Source: Bacteroidota bacterium
GTDB lineage: Bacteria; Bacteroidota; Ignavibacteria; UBA10030; UBA8401
Reading direction: 5' to 3'
DNA: 64,000 nt
Assembly: GCA_041658205.1 (NCBI GenBank)
Contig: JBBAAO010000001.1
Coordinates: 1,860,001-1,924,000, forward strand
Under the pieces are notes generated by a model. The model had not been told where the DNA came from. It saw only the letters and a program-made list of their open reading frames with translations, and made no database searches. This document shows, piece after piece, positions 51,938 to 60,091 of the stretch. Each line of letters starts with the position of its first letter. Position 1 is the first letter of the stretch. Made by a program: the position numbers and the translations under genes.

Positions 51938-54900
51938 GAAATACTATTTGATGACCGCAATTTTTCCGGACTTTGTTCCGGCTGAGGATTCAACAACATA
52001 AAAGTAAACACCGAAGGCAACATCAAGATTCTCTTTCGTCTTCACATCCCATTTAATCGTTCCATTTTGTATGGAACCATCCTGATAGAGTGTTCGAATG
52101 TGTTCTCCGCGCGCGGTGTAAATGGACACCTTCGCATCCTGTGGAACATTCTGGAACTCAATCTTCCGCTCTCCTCGTCCGAACGTCCCGGCTGCCGGCG
52201 GTGTCTCTCCCGTGGCCTGAACAACATACGGATTCGGAACAACTCTCAGCGTTGATAACGACGCCGGAATATTTGCCTTGAGCACTTTCGGCTTGCTCGT
52301 TGAGAACACAAACGTATCTCCCTTCCGGAACGGCTTCGTCGTACGGATCGTCAGTGAATCACCATTGCCGAATGTGAACACAGAGTCTTTCCCCGGCGGT
52401 AGCCAGCCCGCTGCCTTAAACGTAATCACCCAGCTGTAGAATAATGAGTCCTTATCGCTCCGTTCGAAGAAATACAAAAAATCTCCCGAAGAGAGCTGAC
52501 CGAAAAATTTACCATCTTCCCACAAAACTTCCACACGCTTATTCGTGGTAAGGTTTTTCACCGTGAACGGAATGGCCATTTTCGGAATGAACGGTTCAAA
52601 CACTCCCGATGTCGAATCGATATTCGTATTCCCAAACGTGAGCACGTAATCTGATGCGAACCGTGTCGGGATTTCATCCTTCCCGTCCACATTAATGTCG
52701 AACTGATTGGTCGAGAAATCAAAATCATATGCCCGCAACCCCGTATTGAACTTCGACAACGAGTCAATCTTCCCCACATTCCAAATGTTATTGAACGCAA
52801 GCTGGATACCATCAAAGATATCCGTGTCTTCCGTCTCTTTCACATATGGACTTCCGTTCATATACGGACTCTCATGAATCGGATAATACTGATAGCGGAT
52901 CGTATACTTCCGAAGATTGTTCGTATCCGGCTGAAGATCATACCGCGCCTTTGCACGAATCGCTCCACGGTCATAATTAATAATATACTTGGATGTATCT
53001 ACAACCGTTCCATCCAAGCGCGAGATCGTAACGCTCCCCTTGGCTATCTGCTGTTTCGGCAATAGAGCAGTGATCGTATCGATCTTTGAAGGAGTAAATG
53101 TTGCGGTATAATACGCCGAGTCTTTTACACTGTAGAGTGTGGTCACAGGAGAGATCTTTCCGCTGTCGCGCGTATCATTAAATGAAATCTCATACGTGCT
53201 GCCGTTGATCTTCGATTCATCAATCACATTGTAATACATATTCCCGCTCCCAAGCACTGAAGCACTCTTCGGCAATTTCACAAACGATGCCGGAGGTGTA
53301 TATCCTACAACCTTCTTTCCCGGTACAACGATCGCTACGTTCTGCGAAGTCCCTCGGATTCTTCCTGCCTGATCGATATCAATCTTCCATCCGTTTTCTG
53401 ACGGGAATATTCCGGTCACTTCGTCGCCGTTATCATACGCTACAATAACATAGTAATACGTTTTGCCGTTGATCACGTCGCTGTCTGTTGTATCATGCAC
53501 CAGGCCGGTGTTCGATCCGAGTTTATAGGTAAAGCCGGCCGCATCATCGAAGATCGCTTCCGGCGCTCGGTAGAATCCGCTGATCGTATCTTTCAAATCA
53601 AACTGGAATGCCGGATCATATCCTTTTCTGTTTCCTTCCGCATCCGTCACACTGAACGCGTCGTTGAACTCAAAATCAGTTGCTTTATAGATCTTGTATC
53701 CTTGAAAATCTTTTATCCTCAAGACCGGATCAATTGCGTTCTCCGCTCTTCGATCCCAATACAGTTTTACATTCCCGTCACCCGCCACCGCCGTCAATGT
53801 CGGCACCGGTTCCGGTGCGATTGGGAATTGGTAGTTCGCGTCATAGATCTTTTGAACCGTCTGTTTATGCTTCAGTAGATCCTTTATATCATCTTCTCGT
53901 GAACCGCCGATGCCACCACCATATACTAAAGCAAGTGAAAAGCGTTCTGTCCGTTTGGCAATGAGTGGGAAAAATCCTGAAGCATAAATGAAATCACCAT
54001 CCTGGCCGTATTCCGGTTTATTGTTGACGATAGATTTTGGCACGGAGAAGAATCCGGGCTGCATATTACCCCACATCAGTTCATCGTCACCAAGCGGAAC
54101 ATTATTTGCAGGAGTGAAGTAGAAAAAACCTGTCAGACCAATTTGATCAGATTCATCCACGTCAGTTTTATCCATATTCGGTTCACCGGGCAAACCGGTA
54201 TCAAATCCGCTGGCCATATAGCCCGATGTCGGCAATCCGTCTGATTCTCCGGCATCTTTAGAATTTGCAACACCATCCAAACCAACATCATCAAAATTGA
54301 TATTCCAATCTTTATCATTATCCTGAAAATCATCTCGTCGTTCATCGATCATGGAGAATGGTCCGCCGTTGAAAACAGGATTGTATGCAATGTGGCGGAG
54401 AGGACGCAGAATATCGATCAACGTCTTTGGCGGCGTATCGTCGGAAAGCTTTACCTGACGATAATGAAGATAGACATTCTCATCAATCACACCGTCAAGA
54501 TCATTATCAATACCGTCATACGCGTTAGGGTTAATCACCGGCAGATTGGAGACTGTTATAACATTCCCTTCGGCAAGTCTTGTTACTCCGGGAGTTACCG
54601 ATACCGTTCCACCACGCGTCGTGTAGGTAATTGGCGTTGATCCGACCGTCACAACCTGTCGGCTGAAGTCATTGGCAATGAGTACTACTTTATCGCCGGT
54701 ATTAATCAGTGTCGAATCAAAATCAGTTGCGACATATAACGCTGTCGGTGATCCGATCACTTTCTTATCCACATCGCCGTCGTTATCAATACCATCAAAA
54801 GGATTGCCCGGGCTTTCTAAAAATGCATATCCAACCATTCCAACACTTCCCTGCCAGAATGGATTGCGCGAACAGTTTCTGTCAAAATCTCCCGTGTAAT

Positions 54901-55156
54901 TAATATTTTCATTGACATCATAAAATGACCAGTCATCGTCATACTCATTAAAATTTTGACTTCCCGTCACACCGACCAAAGTACCGACAAGCATACCAAA
55001 TGTTGCGCGGTCATAATTTGTGGTACTGGTGTTGGTGATTTCATACAGCCAAAAAATATTATCTTGCGCCAGGAATTGACTCCACTGTAACCCGCGAACT
55101 TTTACCGTGAGTCCAAGTCCGTTCCGCAAAAGATTGGTTGAGTCTGGTTTAAATGC
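51938..55156. repeat. Long direct repeat, copy A (about 3.2 kb)
   Basis: The block from 6 bp beyond the stop codon to codon 196 of the 1265-residue gene is repeated at 60092-63310, exactly 8154 bp away. The encoded protein is identical over residues 196-1265, and the incidental open frames on both strands are also identical, so the DNA match is essentially perfect. Upstream of 55156 the copies diverge in patches. Confidence 0.92.
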
Positions 55157-55741
55157 TATACCATCGGTATTGTTCGCCGCAAAATTAAATCGCACGTCGT
55201 TGTTATCATCCATCACTACATAACTCTCTTGATTGGCGCTTGCACGCTTTCCAAAATATCCGTTCCACGATCCCTGCCATCCCGGATCGAGCGCGTCGTT
55301 CAATTTATCAGGCCAAGAAGTCGGCCATGTCGACTGGTCGTCGCTCATGGCAATGCTTTGTTTGGCTGGATTGAAGTAGCCGGATACCGGCATAAATGTC
55401 CAATGCTTTCCACCGCCTGATTTATCATCAGTATCAAATGTTGAAGCTGGTCTGGATACGGGACTTGTCACAACAGAATGGAATTTCGTTGCGCCAGTTT
55501 TTACTTCGGCACCAACAATCAGCGACACGTCGCCGATATAACCGTTCGCGGAAAATATCCAGGAACCGCGAGGCCGTGTATCAGTCGGTTGACCAATTAC
55601 ACCCCAGTTGCCAAAAACTGTTTTTACTCTATTAGCATTATGGACGGCAGACCGGTAATATTGAGATCCTGATTGTGCAAAACTTCTGTCCAACACTACC
55701 AGGAACGCGAAAATAAGAATGAGAGAAAATATTTTTTTCAT
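51944..55741 (-). CDS. Large exported surface protein with T9SS-like C-terminus, copy A
   Basis: A 1265-residue protein of no named family that I recognise. Signal peptide MKKIFSLILIFAFLVVLDRS then FAQS. Visible features: calcium-loop/TSP3-like segments NPFDGIDNDGDVDKKV (about 313-328) and YDGIDNDLDGVIDENV (about 408-423); a D/N-rich stretch with DDFQDNDKDWNINFDDVGLD; a fibronectin III-like segment (AVAGDGNVKLYWDRRAENAI) with GYKIYKATD; and a C-terminal domain RVVPNPYVVQATG to SGKIAVIK resembling a T9SS sorting domain. It starts 14 bp after the TonB receptor stop, so the two are translation-coupled and probably work together. It may replace SusD as the receptor's surface partner; that is inference. 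A near twin is at 60098. Confidence 0.82.
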   Translation of the reverse strand: MKKIFSLILIFAFLVVLDRSFAQSGSQYYRSAVHNANRVKTVFGNWGVIGQPTDTRPRGSWIFSANGYIGDVSLIVGAEVKTGATKFHSVVTSPVSRPASTFDTDDKSGGGKHWTFMPVSGYFNPAKQSIAMSDDQSTWPTSWPDKLNDALDPGWQGSWNGYFGKRASANQESYVVMDDNNDVRFNFAANNTDGIAFKPDSTNLLRNGLGLTVKVRGLQWSQFLAQDNIFWLYEITNTSTTNYDRATFGMLVGTLVGVTGSQNFNEYDDDWSFYDVNENINYTGDFDRNCSRNPFWQGSVGMVGYAFLESPGNPFDGIDNDGDVDKKVIGSPTALYVATDFDSTLINTGDKVVLIANDFSRQVVTVGSTPITYTTRGGTVSVTPGVTRLAEGNVITVSNLPVINPNAYDGIDNDLDGVIDENVYLHYRQVKLSDDTPPKTLIDILRPLRHIAYNPVFNGGPFSMIDERRDDFQDNDKDWNINFDDVGLDGVANSKDAGESDGLPTSGYMASGFDTGLPGEPNMDKTDVDESDQIGLTGFFYFTPANNVPLGDDELMWGNMQPGFFSVPKSIVNNKPEYGQDGDFIYASGFFPLIAKRTERFSLALVYGGGIGGSREDDIKDLLKHKQTVQKIYDANYQFPIAPEPVPTLTAVAGDGNVKLYWDRRAENAIDPVLRIKDFQGYKIYKATDFEFNDAFSVTDAEGNRKGYDPAFQFDLKDTISGFYRAPEAIFDDAAGFTYKLGSNTGLVHDTTDSDVINGKTYYYVIVAYDNGDEVTGIFPSENGWKIDIDQAGRIRGTSQNVAIVVPGKKVVGYTPPASFVKLPKSASVLGSGNMYYNVIDESKINGSTYEISFNDTRDSGKISPVTTLYSVKDSAYYTATFTPSKIDTITALLPKQQIAKGSVTISRLDGTVVDTSKYIINYDRGAIRAKARYDLQPDTNNLRKYTIRYQYYPIHESPYMNGSPYVKETEDTDIFDGIQLAFNNIWNVGKIDSLSKFNTGLRAYDFDFSTNQFDINVDGKDEIPTRFASDYVLTFGNTNIDSTSGVFEPFIPKMAIPFTVKNLTTNKRVEVLWEDGKFFGQLSSGDFLYFFERSDKDSLFYSWVITFKAAGWLPPGKDSVFTFGNGDSLTIRTTKPFRKGDTFVFSTSKPKVLKANIPASLSTLRVVPNPYVVQATGETPPAAGTFGRGERKIEFQNVPQDAKVSIYTARGEHIRTLYQDGSIQNGTIKWDVKTKENLDVAFGVYFYVVESSAGTKSGKIAVIK

Positions 55742-55755
55742 AGAGAATGCCTTGA

Positions 55756-58698
55756 TTAAAATTCAATCGTGGTGCCAACTTCGATTCTGCGCGGTTCAGA
55801 ATAATTCGTCGGAATTGTATAATAATCGCGGATGGTATTGATGTACGGCTTCTGACCTGAAATCAATGCATCGCGTTCAAATTTCGTTTCACCTGCGCGA
55901 CCGGTATCACCAAAGACACCTGTTTCGTTCTTGATATCAAAAATATTATTTACACGCATAAACAACGTAATTCGAAGTGCGTCGATTTCAATATTTTTAT
56001 ACAAGCGGATATCGGTATCAAAGTAGGTCGGTTTAATTTCGGAGTTGGTGAGGAACACTGTAACATCACTGGTAACATCGGGTGTGTATGGGGTGCCGCT
56101 ACCAAATTGACTGATGAAGCTTCCACCCCAAGTCTCCTCTGAATACGAGAAGATCGCGTTGATCGTATGTCGCTGATCCCAGCCGAGCGGAGTTAACTGA
56201 ACTTCGGGAAGCTGACCGCCGGCGACCTGGTTTCGTGCCTGATTCGGATCGGAGGCACTTCCTTTGGCTATCTGGAATGTATAATCCACTCCTAACGTCA
56301 TTCCTTGCGCAAACCGTTTATCCAGCGAGACAATGAAACCTCGGACGAAACCAAAATCACTGTTGACATATTTTGTATACGTGCGGGAAGCAAAACCGCC
56401 ACCAATCGGAATTTGATCTGCTCGTGAGCCGGTTAGATTTCTGATGTCACGAAGATATGCCGTAACATCGATACTCATATCATCCGTTAATTGCTGCTGA
56501 AGTCCAATTTCACCATTGATGGTTTGTTCCGGTTTCAAGTCGGCATTTCCTGTTGGAGATCCACGATGATCGACGTTGCCTGTACCTTCGCCGACTTTAA
56601 ATGATGGATTGGCGTACAAACGTTCAAAATTCGGAGTTTGGAAAAAATGACCATATGAAAAATGGATAACGCCGCGATCCGTGATCGGAAATGATGCTCC
56701 AAAACGTGGACTTACCTTTATTTTTGCCGTTGCTTTTTTATACCAATATTTCTTTCTGTCAGCAACAGTCTTCGTCGGCTCGTTTCCATCCTGAGTTCCA
56801 TTGCCATTATTATCAAAGAATGTATTTGAAAACTTTGCCGGAGCATAGATATTCGGATCTTCATCATCAGCAAGCACATTTGCATCCGGTTCAAAATAAT
56901 CAAATCGTACACCGATATTGATAATCAGATCCTTAAATTCCATCTTATCCTGAAGATAACCGGAAAGTTCCACAGGTTTGTGAGTATAGGTATCGCGATA
57001 GATCGAAGTATCACTTTCGATATATGTGATGATGTACGGATTCGATAATGTGTTTTTAAATGAATTTTGGATTGCGATAGGGCGAAGTGTCAGATCGTCC
57101 ATAAACACTTTATGTTGACGTGTTTCAACACCAGCTTTAATGAAGTGTTCATTGGTCACTTGACTGCTCAGATCAAATTTCAAAAGTCCCGTTGTTGTCG
57201 CGCGCTGGAACCGATTAAGATCCGAACCTCCCGTACTAAAGGAATATGTGCTTTGCGCCCGCCCTAAATTAGCTAAATCAGGATGAGTATATCGCGAGTC
57301 GTAAGGATTTTCATACAAATAGTGCTTATATGTTTTTTCGAAATACGATCCGCCGAGAGTATAGAATGTTGTTCCGCTGAGGGTATGAGTCAATTGGAAG
57401 ATACCGGTATAACTTCTAGTATAATCTTTACCCTGTCCATCGGGATTATATTGAAAGTCTCTATTGTATCCCTGCGACACAACATTATCATAAATACCGG
57501 TGATATTTAATTTTAATTCCGGTAAAATTTTCAATGCTAATTTCGCCTGAAGATATAATTTATCGTTCCAACCCATCGAAACCGTTTTGCCGTCACCTAC
57601 ACCATTAACATAATTTTTTTTGAATACTGTATAAGCAGAATCAAAACGAAGTTTATTGATTGAATCTGCCTGAGCGCCAGTGATTGATCCACCGGCCGAA
57701 ATCCCGGTAAAATTAGTACTAACAAACATTGAATCGTTGTGGAAGTCTGTTCCAAGAATATAGACTTCATCTTTATCAAAACGCTTCGCAATTGCCGTGC
57801 TTGGATTATAACGGCGAATACCATGAAGATATCCACCATAATGAATATTTCTGCCATTTAAAAAGAGTGAAACATCTTTTCCTGCAATTGGACCGCTGAG
57901 GCTGGCCTCAATGTTCCTGATATTGAGCGGTTCAAATTTTTGAATACCTTTGAAAATGTCGCTATGACCGCTTAAGAAATCACCGGCATAAGCCGTTACA
58001 CTTCCCGCATACCTCTCCGCACCTTCGCGCGTAATAATGTTCACGATACCAGACATCGCTTGACCATATTCCGCATTGAATGCTCCGGAAAGGACTTGTA
58101 ACTCCTGAACCATGCTTGGATTAACATTGACGACAGCACTTCCGTTAAATGCGTCCGTCACCGGAACACCATCAATCCAATATGCAGTTTCACCGGATCG
58201 TCCGCCGCGAATACTTCCGGCAACGTTACCTGCCTGTAATCCGATCACTTGACTTATTTCCGTAACAGGAAGTTGTTTAATATCATCACCTCCGACAACG
58301 GCTGTTGTGGACGTAAGATCTTTTTGAACCAACGGACGCTCGGCGGTAATAACAACTTCATCGCCGACAACAGTTTCTTCGCGCATCTTAAAATCCTGGC
58401 GAGTCGTAAGATCGACATTCACTTGGATATTGGAGTAGTTCATCGGTGAGTACCCGATGGATGATGCTCGAATAACATATGTACCAGGTTGAAGATTCAG
58501 GATAAGATAATTTCCTTCGAAATCTGTTACCGCGCCATACGATGTTCCCGTCAAAACAATATTGACACCAGGAAGCGGTTCGCCAGTTTTTGCATCGGTT
58601 ATTGTACCGACGATTTTTCCGGTTGTTCCAGCAAAAAGAAACGTGCCGAACAAAACGAAGGAGAATGTGAGAGTTAGAAGAGTACCAATTTTTTTCAT
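55756..58698 (-). CDS. TonB-dependent outer membrane receptor (SusC/CarboxypepD_reg type)
   Basis: A 980-residue TonB-dependent transporter. Signal peptide, then a carboxypeptidase-regulatory-like domain (about 27-115; GKIVGTITDAKTGEPLPGVN, GTYVIRASSIGYSPMNYSNI), then the plug (VVITAERPLVQKD, QVIGLQAGNVAGSIRGGRSG, YWIDGVPVTDAFNG, LSGAFNAEYGQAMSGIVNII) and a 22-strand barrel ending in EVGTTIEF with the terminal Phe. The locus content (amylases, maltodextrin transporters) suggests starch oligosaccharide uptake. No SusD gene follows; instead a 1265-residue surface protein begins 14 bp later. CGGAG lies before the ATG. Confidence 0.92.
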   Translation of the reverse strand: MKKIGTLLTLTFSFVLFGTFLFAGTTGKIVGTITDAKTGEPLPGVNIVLTGTSYGAVTDFEGNYLILNLQPGTYVIRASSIGYSPMNYSNIQVNVDLTTRQDFKMREETVVGDEVVITAERPLVQKDLTSTTAVVGGDDIKQLPVTEISQVIGLQAGNVAGSIRGGRSGETAYWIDGVPVTDAFNGSAVVNVNPSMVQELQVLSGAFNAEYGQAMSGIVNIITREGAERYAGSVTAYAGDFLSGHSDIFKGIQKFEPLNIRNIEASLSGPIAGKDVSLFLNGRNIHYGGYLHGIRRYNPSTAIAKRFDKDEVYILGTDFHNDSMFVSTNFTGISAGGSITGAQADSINKLRFDSAYTVFKKNYVNGVGDGKTVSMGWNDKLYLQAKLALKILPELKLNITGIYDNVVSQGYNRDFQYNPDGQGKDYTRSYTGIFQLTHTLSGTTFYTLGGSYFEKTYKHYLYENPYDSRYTHPDLANLGRAQSTYSFSTGGSDLNRFQRATTTGLLKFDLSSQVTNEHFIKAGVETRQHKVFMDDLTLRPIAIQNSFKNTLSNPYIITYIESDTSIYRDTYTHKPVELSGYLQDKMEFKDLIINIGVRFDYFEPDANVLADDEDPNIYAPAKFSNTFFDNNGNGTQDGNEPTKTVADRKKYWYKKATAKIKVSPRFGASFPITDRGVIHFSYGHFFQTPNFERLYANPSFKVGEGTGNVDHRGSPTGNADLKPEQTINGEIGLQQQLTDDMSIDVTAYLRDIRNLTGSRADQIPIGGGFASRTYTKYVNSDFGFVRGFIVSLDKRFAQGMTLGVDYTFQIAKGSASDPNQARNQVAGGQLPEVQLTPLGWDQRHTINAIFSYSEETWGGSFISQFGSGTPYTPDVTSDVTVFLTNSEIKPTYFDTDIRLYKNIEIDALRITLFMRVNNIFDIKNETGVFGDTGRAGETKFERDALISGQKPYINTIRDYYTIPTNYSEPRRIEVGTTIEF

Positions 58699-58725
58699 TC
58701 CAGCAACTCCGAAATGATATTATGA

Positions 58726-58740
58726 AAACGTAGATCGTTT
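58726..58740. promoter_or_regulatory. LacI-type operator candidate before TonB receptor gene
   Basis: Arms AAACG (58726-58730) / CGTTT (58736-58740) around TAGAT, at the 3' end of the LacI gene and 27 bp upstream of the receptor ATG. The A-A-A-C-G / C-G-T-T-T form is common for LacI-family operators. Binding is not shown. Confidence 0.4.
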
Positions 58741-59773
58741 ATTGTTGGTGAAACACATATTTCTTATTTGCGCCGCAACTTGCCCGAACAACAAGTGTTG
58801 GCTTAAAGTTAACAGATGTTACTGGTGAGTTCGGATTTTCAATTCGTGCGAGCATTTTTTTCACCGCAAGTTCTCCCATTTGAAACATTGGTTGACTCAT
58901 GGTGGTCAGATCAAAATTCTTTGCTACTTCAACATCGTCAAAACTTACGATGGCAATATCTTCCGGAACACGGATGTTCTGCTCTCGCAACGCCGCTAAA
59001 ACCCCGATCGCTTGAATATCACTGGAGACAAAAAGTGCGGTCGGGAGTTTTTTGCCACGGGCGATGAATTCTTTCATGCTGTGATATCCCGCTTCTCTGC
59101 TGAAACCGTCGTTCTTCACTTCGGAACTGCATACAATATTTTCTTCGCTTCCTGCAATTCCATTTCGCGTTAACGTTTTTTTGAAACTCAACAATCGTTC
59201 CTTTGCGGGCGCACTTTTAATATTGGCATTGATCATCCCGATATTTTTATGTCCAAGGGAGATCAAATGCTCCGTAGCAATTTTTGCTCCCGTTGCGTTA
59301 TCAACGCGGATAGAATCAAACTTAGGGTGAAATGTATCCACTAACACCAATGGTGTTTTGTTCTCAGAAAATTGTGTTGCAAATCGTTCGGGCAATTCTA
59401 ATGAAAAGAGCAACGTTCCGTCCACTCGCCCTTTACGCATGGAATGCTGTAAATAATCTCCAACCTCTTCTGTGCTATTTGCGCCATGGATGATGAGGTC
59501 AAAACCGAGTGTTGCGAGTGTTTCTTGAACGCCTTGAAGAACTTCTATAAAAAAATAGTTGGTAAAAAAAGGAATGATGGCGCCGAGAGTATTGGAGCGC
59601 TTACGGGCCAGCGCCTGCGCATATGCGTGTGGTTGATAGTTCAGTTTGCGTGCAATCGTGATAACACGTTCGCGAGTTACTGAAGTAACATTTGCACTAT
59701 TATTCAGTACTCTTGAAACTGTCCCAATCCCTACATTAGCTTCCCTGGCAATGTCGTATATAGTAACGGACAA
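58739..59773 (-). CDS. LacI-family transcriptional regulator
   Basis: A 344-residue regulator. The N-terminal HTH is VTIYDIAREANVGIGTVSRV and LNNSANVTSVTRERV with the hinge LNYQPHAYAQALARKRSNTL. The periplasmic-binding-like sensor domain has ILVDTFHPKFD-type and LPTALFVSSDIQAIGVLAAL then VPEDIAIVSFDDVEVAKNFD. It probably senses maltose or a maltodextrin and controls the starch locus it heads. The start is TTG with AAGGA 5 bp upstream, because no in-frame ATG or GTG gives a full HTH. The tonB receptor gene follows 40 bp downstream. Confidence 0.92.
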   Translation of the reverse strand: MSVTIYDIAREANVGIGTVSRVLNNSANVTSVTRERVITIARKLNYQPHAYAQALARKRSNTLGAIIPFFTNYFFIEVLQGVQETLATLGFDLIIHGANSTEEVGDYLQHSMRKGRVDGTLLFSLELPERFATQFSENKTPLVLVDTFHPKFDSIRVDNATGAKIATEHLISLGHKNIGMINANIKSAPAKERLLSFKKTLTRNGIAGSEENIVCSSEVKNDGFSREAGYHSMKEFIARGKKLPTALFVSSDIQAIGVLAALREQNIRVPEDIAIVSFDDVEVAKNFDLTTMSQPMFQMGELAVKKMLARIENPNSPVTSVNFKPTLVVRASCGANKKYVFHQQ

Positions 59774-59809
59774 AAATATCCTTAAATATGAGTTCTATGG
59801 AAGGGCTTT

Positions 59810-59840
59810 CAAAAGTAGGGTATTAAAACAAAATTGTCAA
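59810..59840 (-). promoter_or_regulatory. Promoter of the LacI/starch locus
   Basis: Minus strand TTGACA (59840-59835), a 17-base spacer and TACTTTTG (59817-59810), a perfect match to TANNTTTG. It lies 37 bp upstream of the LacI start codon and is the best promoter match in the window. Confidence 0.65.
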
Positions 59841-59874
59841 GTGAATATTATCAAATCATTTTTTGCTTACTGTA

Positions 59875-59897
59875 TTGTTGACTTTTTGGCCAACAAT
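59875..59897. promoter_or_regulatory. Inverted repeat upstream of the LacI promoter
   Basis: Perfect 7-bp arms TTGTTGG (59875-59881) / CCAACAA (59891-59897) with a 9-base spacer, 35 bp upstream of the -35 box and next to the MITE. It could be an activator or repressor site for the locus, or a terminator for the gene at 60098. Confidence 0.4.
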
Positions 59898-59909
59898 TAA
59901 ATAATAATG

Positions 59910-60062
59910 TAACTACTCAGCGTCTATGATTTTATGTCATTAAAAAACAAAAACACAAAATTTCACCAAGCTCTTTGAGGTAATGGTTCAAAAAAAAATT
60001 GTGCGCTTTCGTGATTTGGCGGCATGTTTTTGAATTTATATGTGATTCTGCTGAGTAGTTAC
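59910..60062. mobile_element. MITE copy 2, IS66-like termini, 153 bp
   Basis: Homologue of the element at 7980-8141. Left end GTAACTACTCAGCG, right end the complement of GTAACTACTCAGCAG. It is flanked by a perfect 8-bp target duplication ATAATAAT (59902-59909 and 60063-60070). Shared internal stretches with copy 1 include ACACAAAATTTCACCAA, GTAATGGTTCAAA-like and GGCATGTTTTTGAATTT. It sits between the LacI promoter and the stop of the second 1265-residue gene. It is non-coding. Confidence 0.85.
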
Positions 60063-60091
60063 ATAATAATTCAATATACATAATCGAAAAA

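Noticed and set aside
52042..54903. Many short open frames on both strands inside the 1265-residue genes
   Set aside because: They are repeated identically in both copies only because the DNA is identical. None has a plausible product or ribosome site.
59902..60070. Possible CRISPR or REP cluster
   Set aside because: Only two dispersed copies exist, each with its own target duplication and terminal inverted repeats, so a mobile element explains them better.
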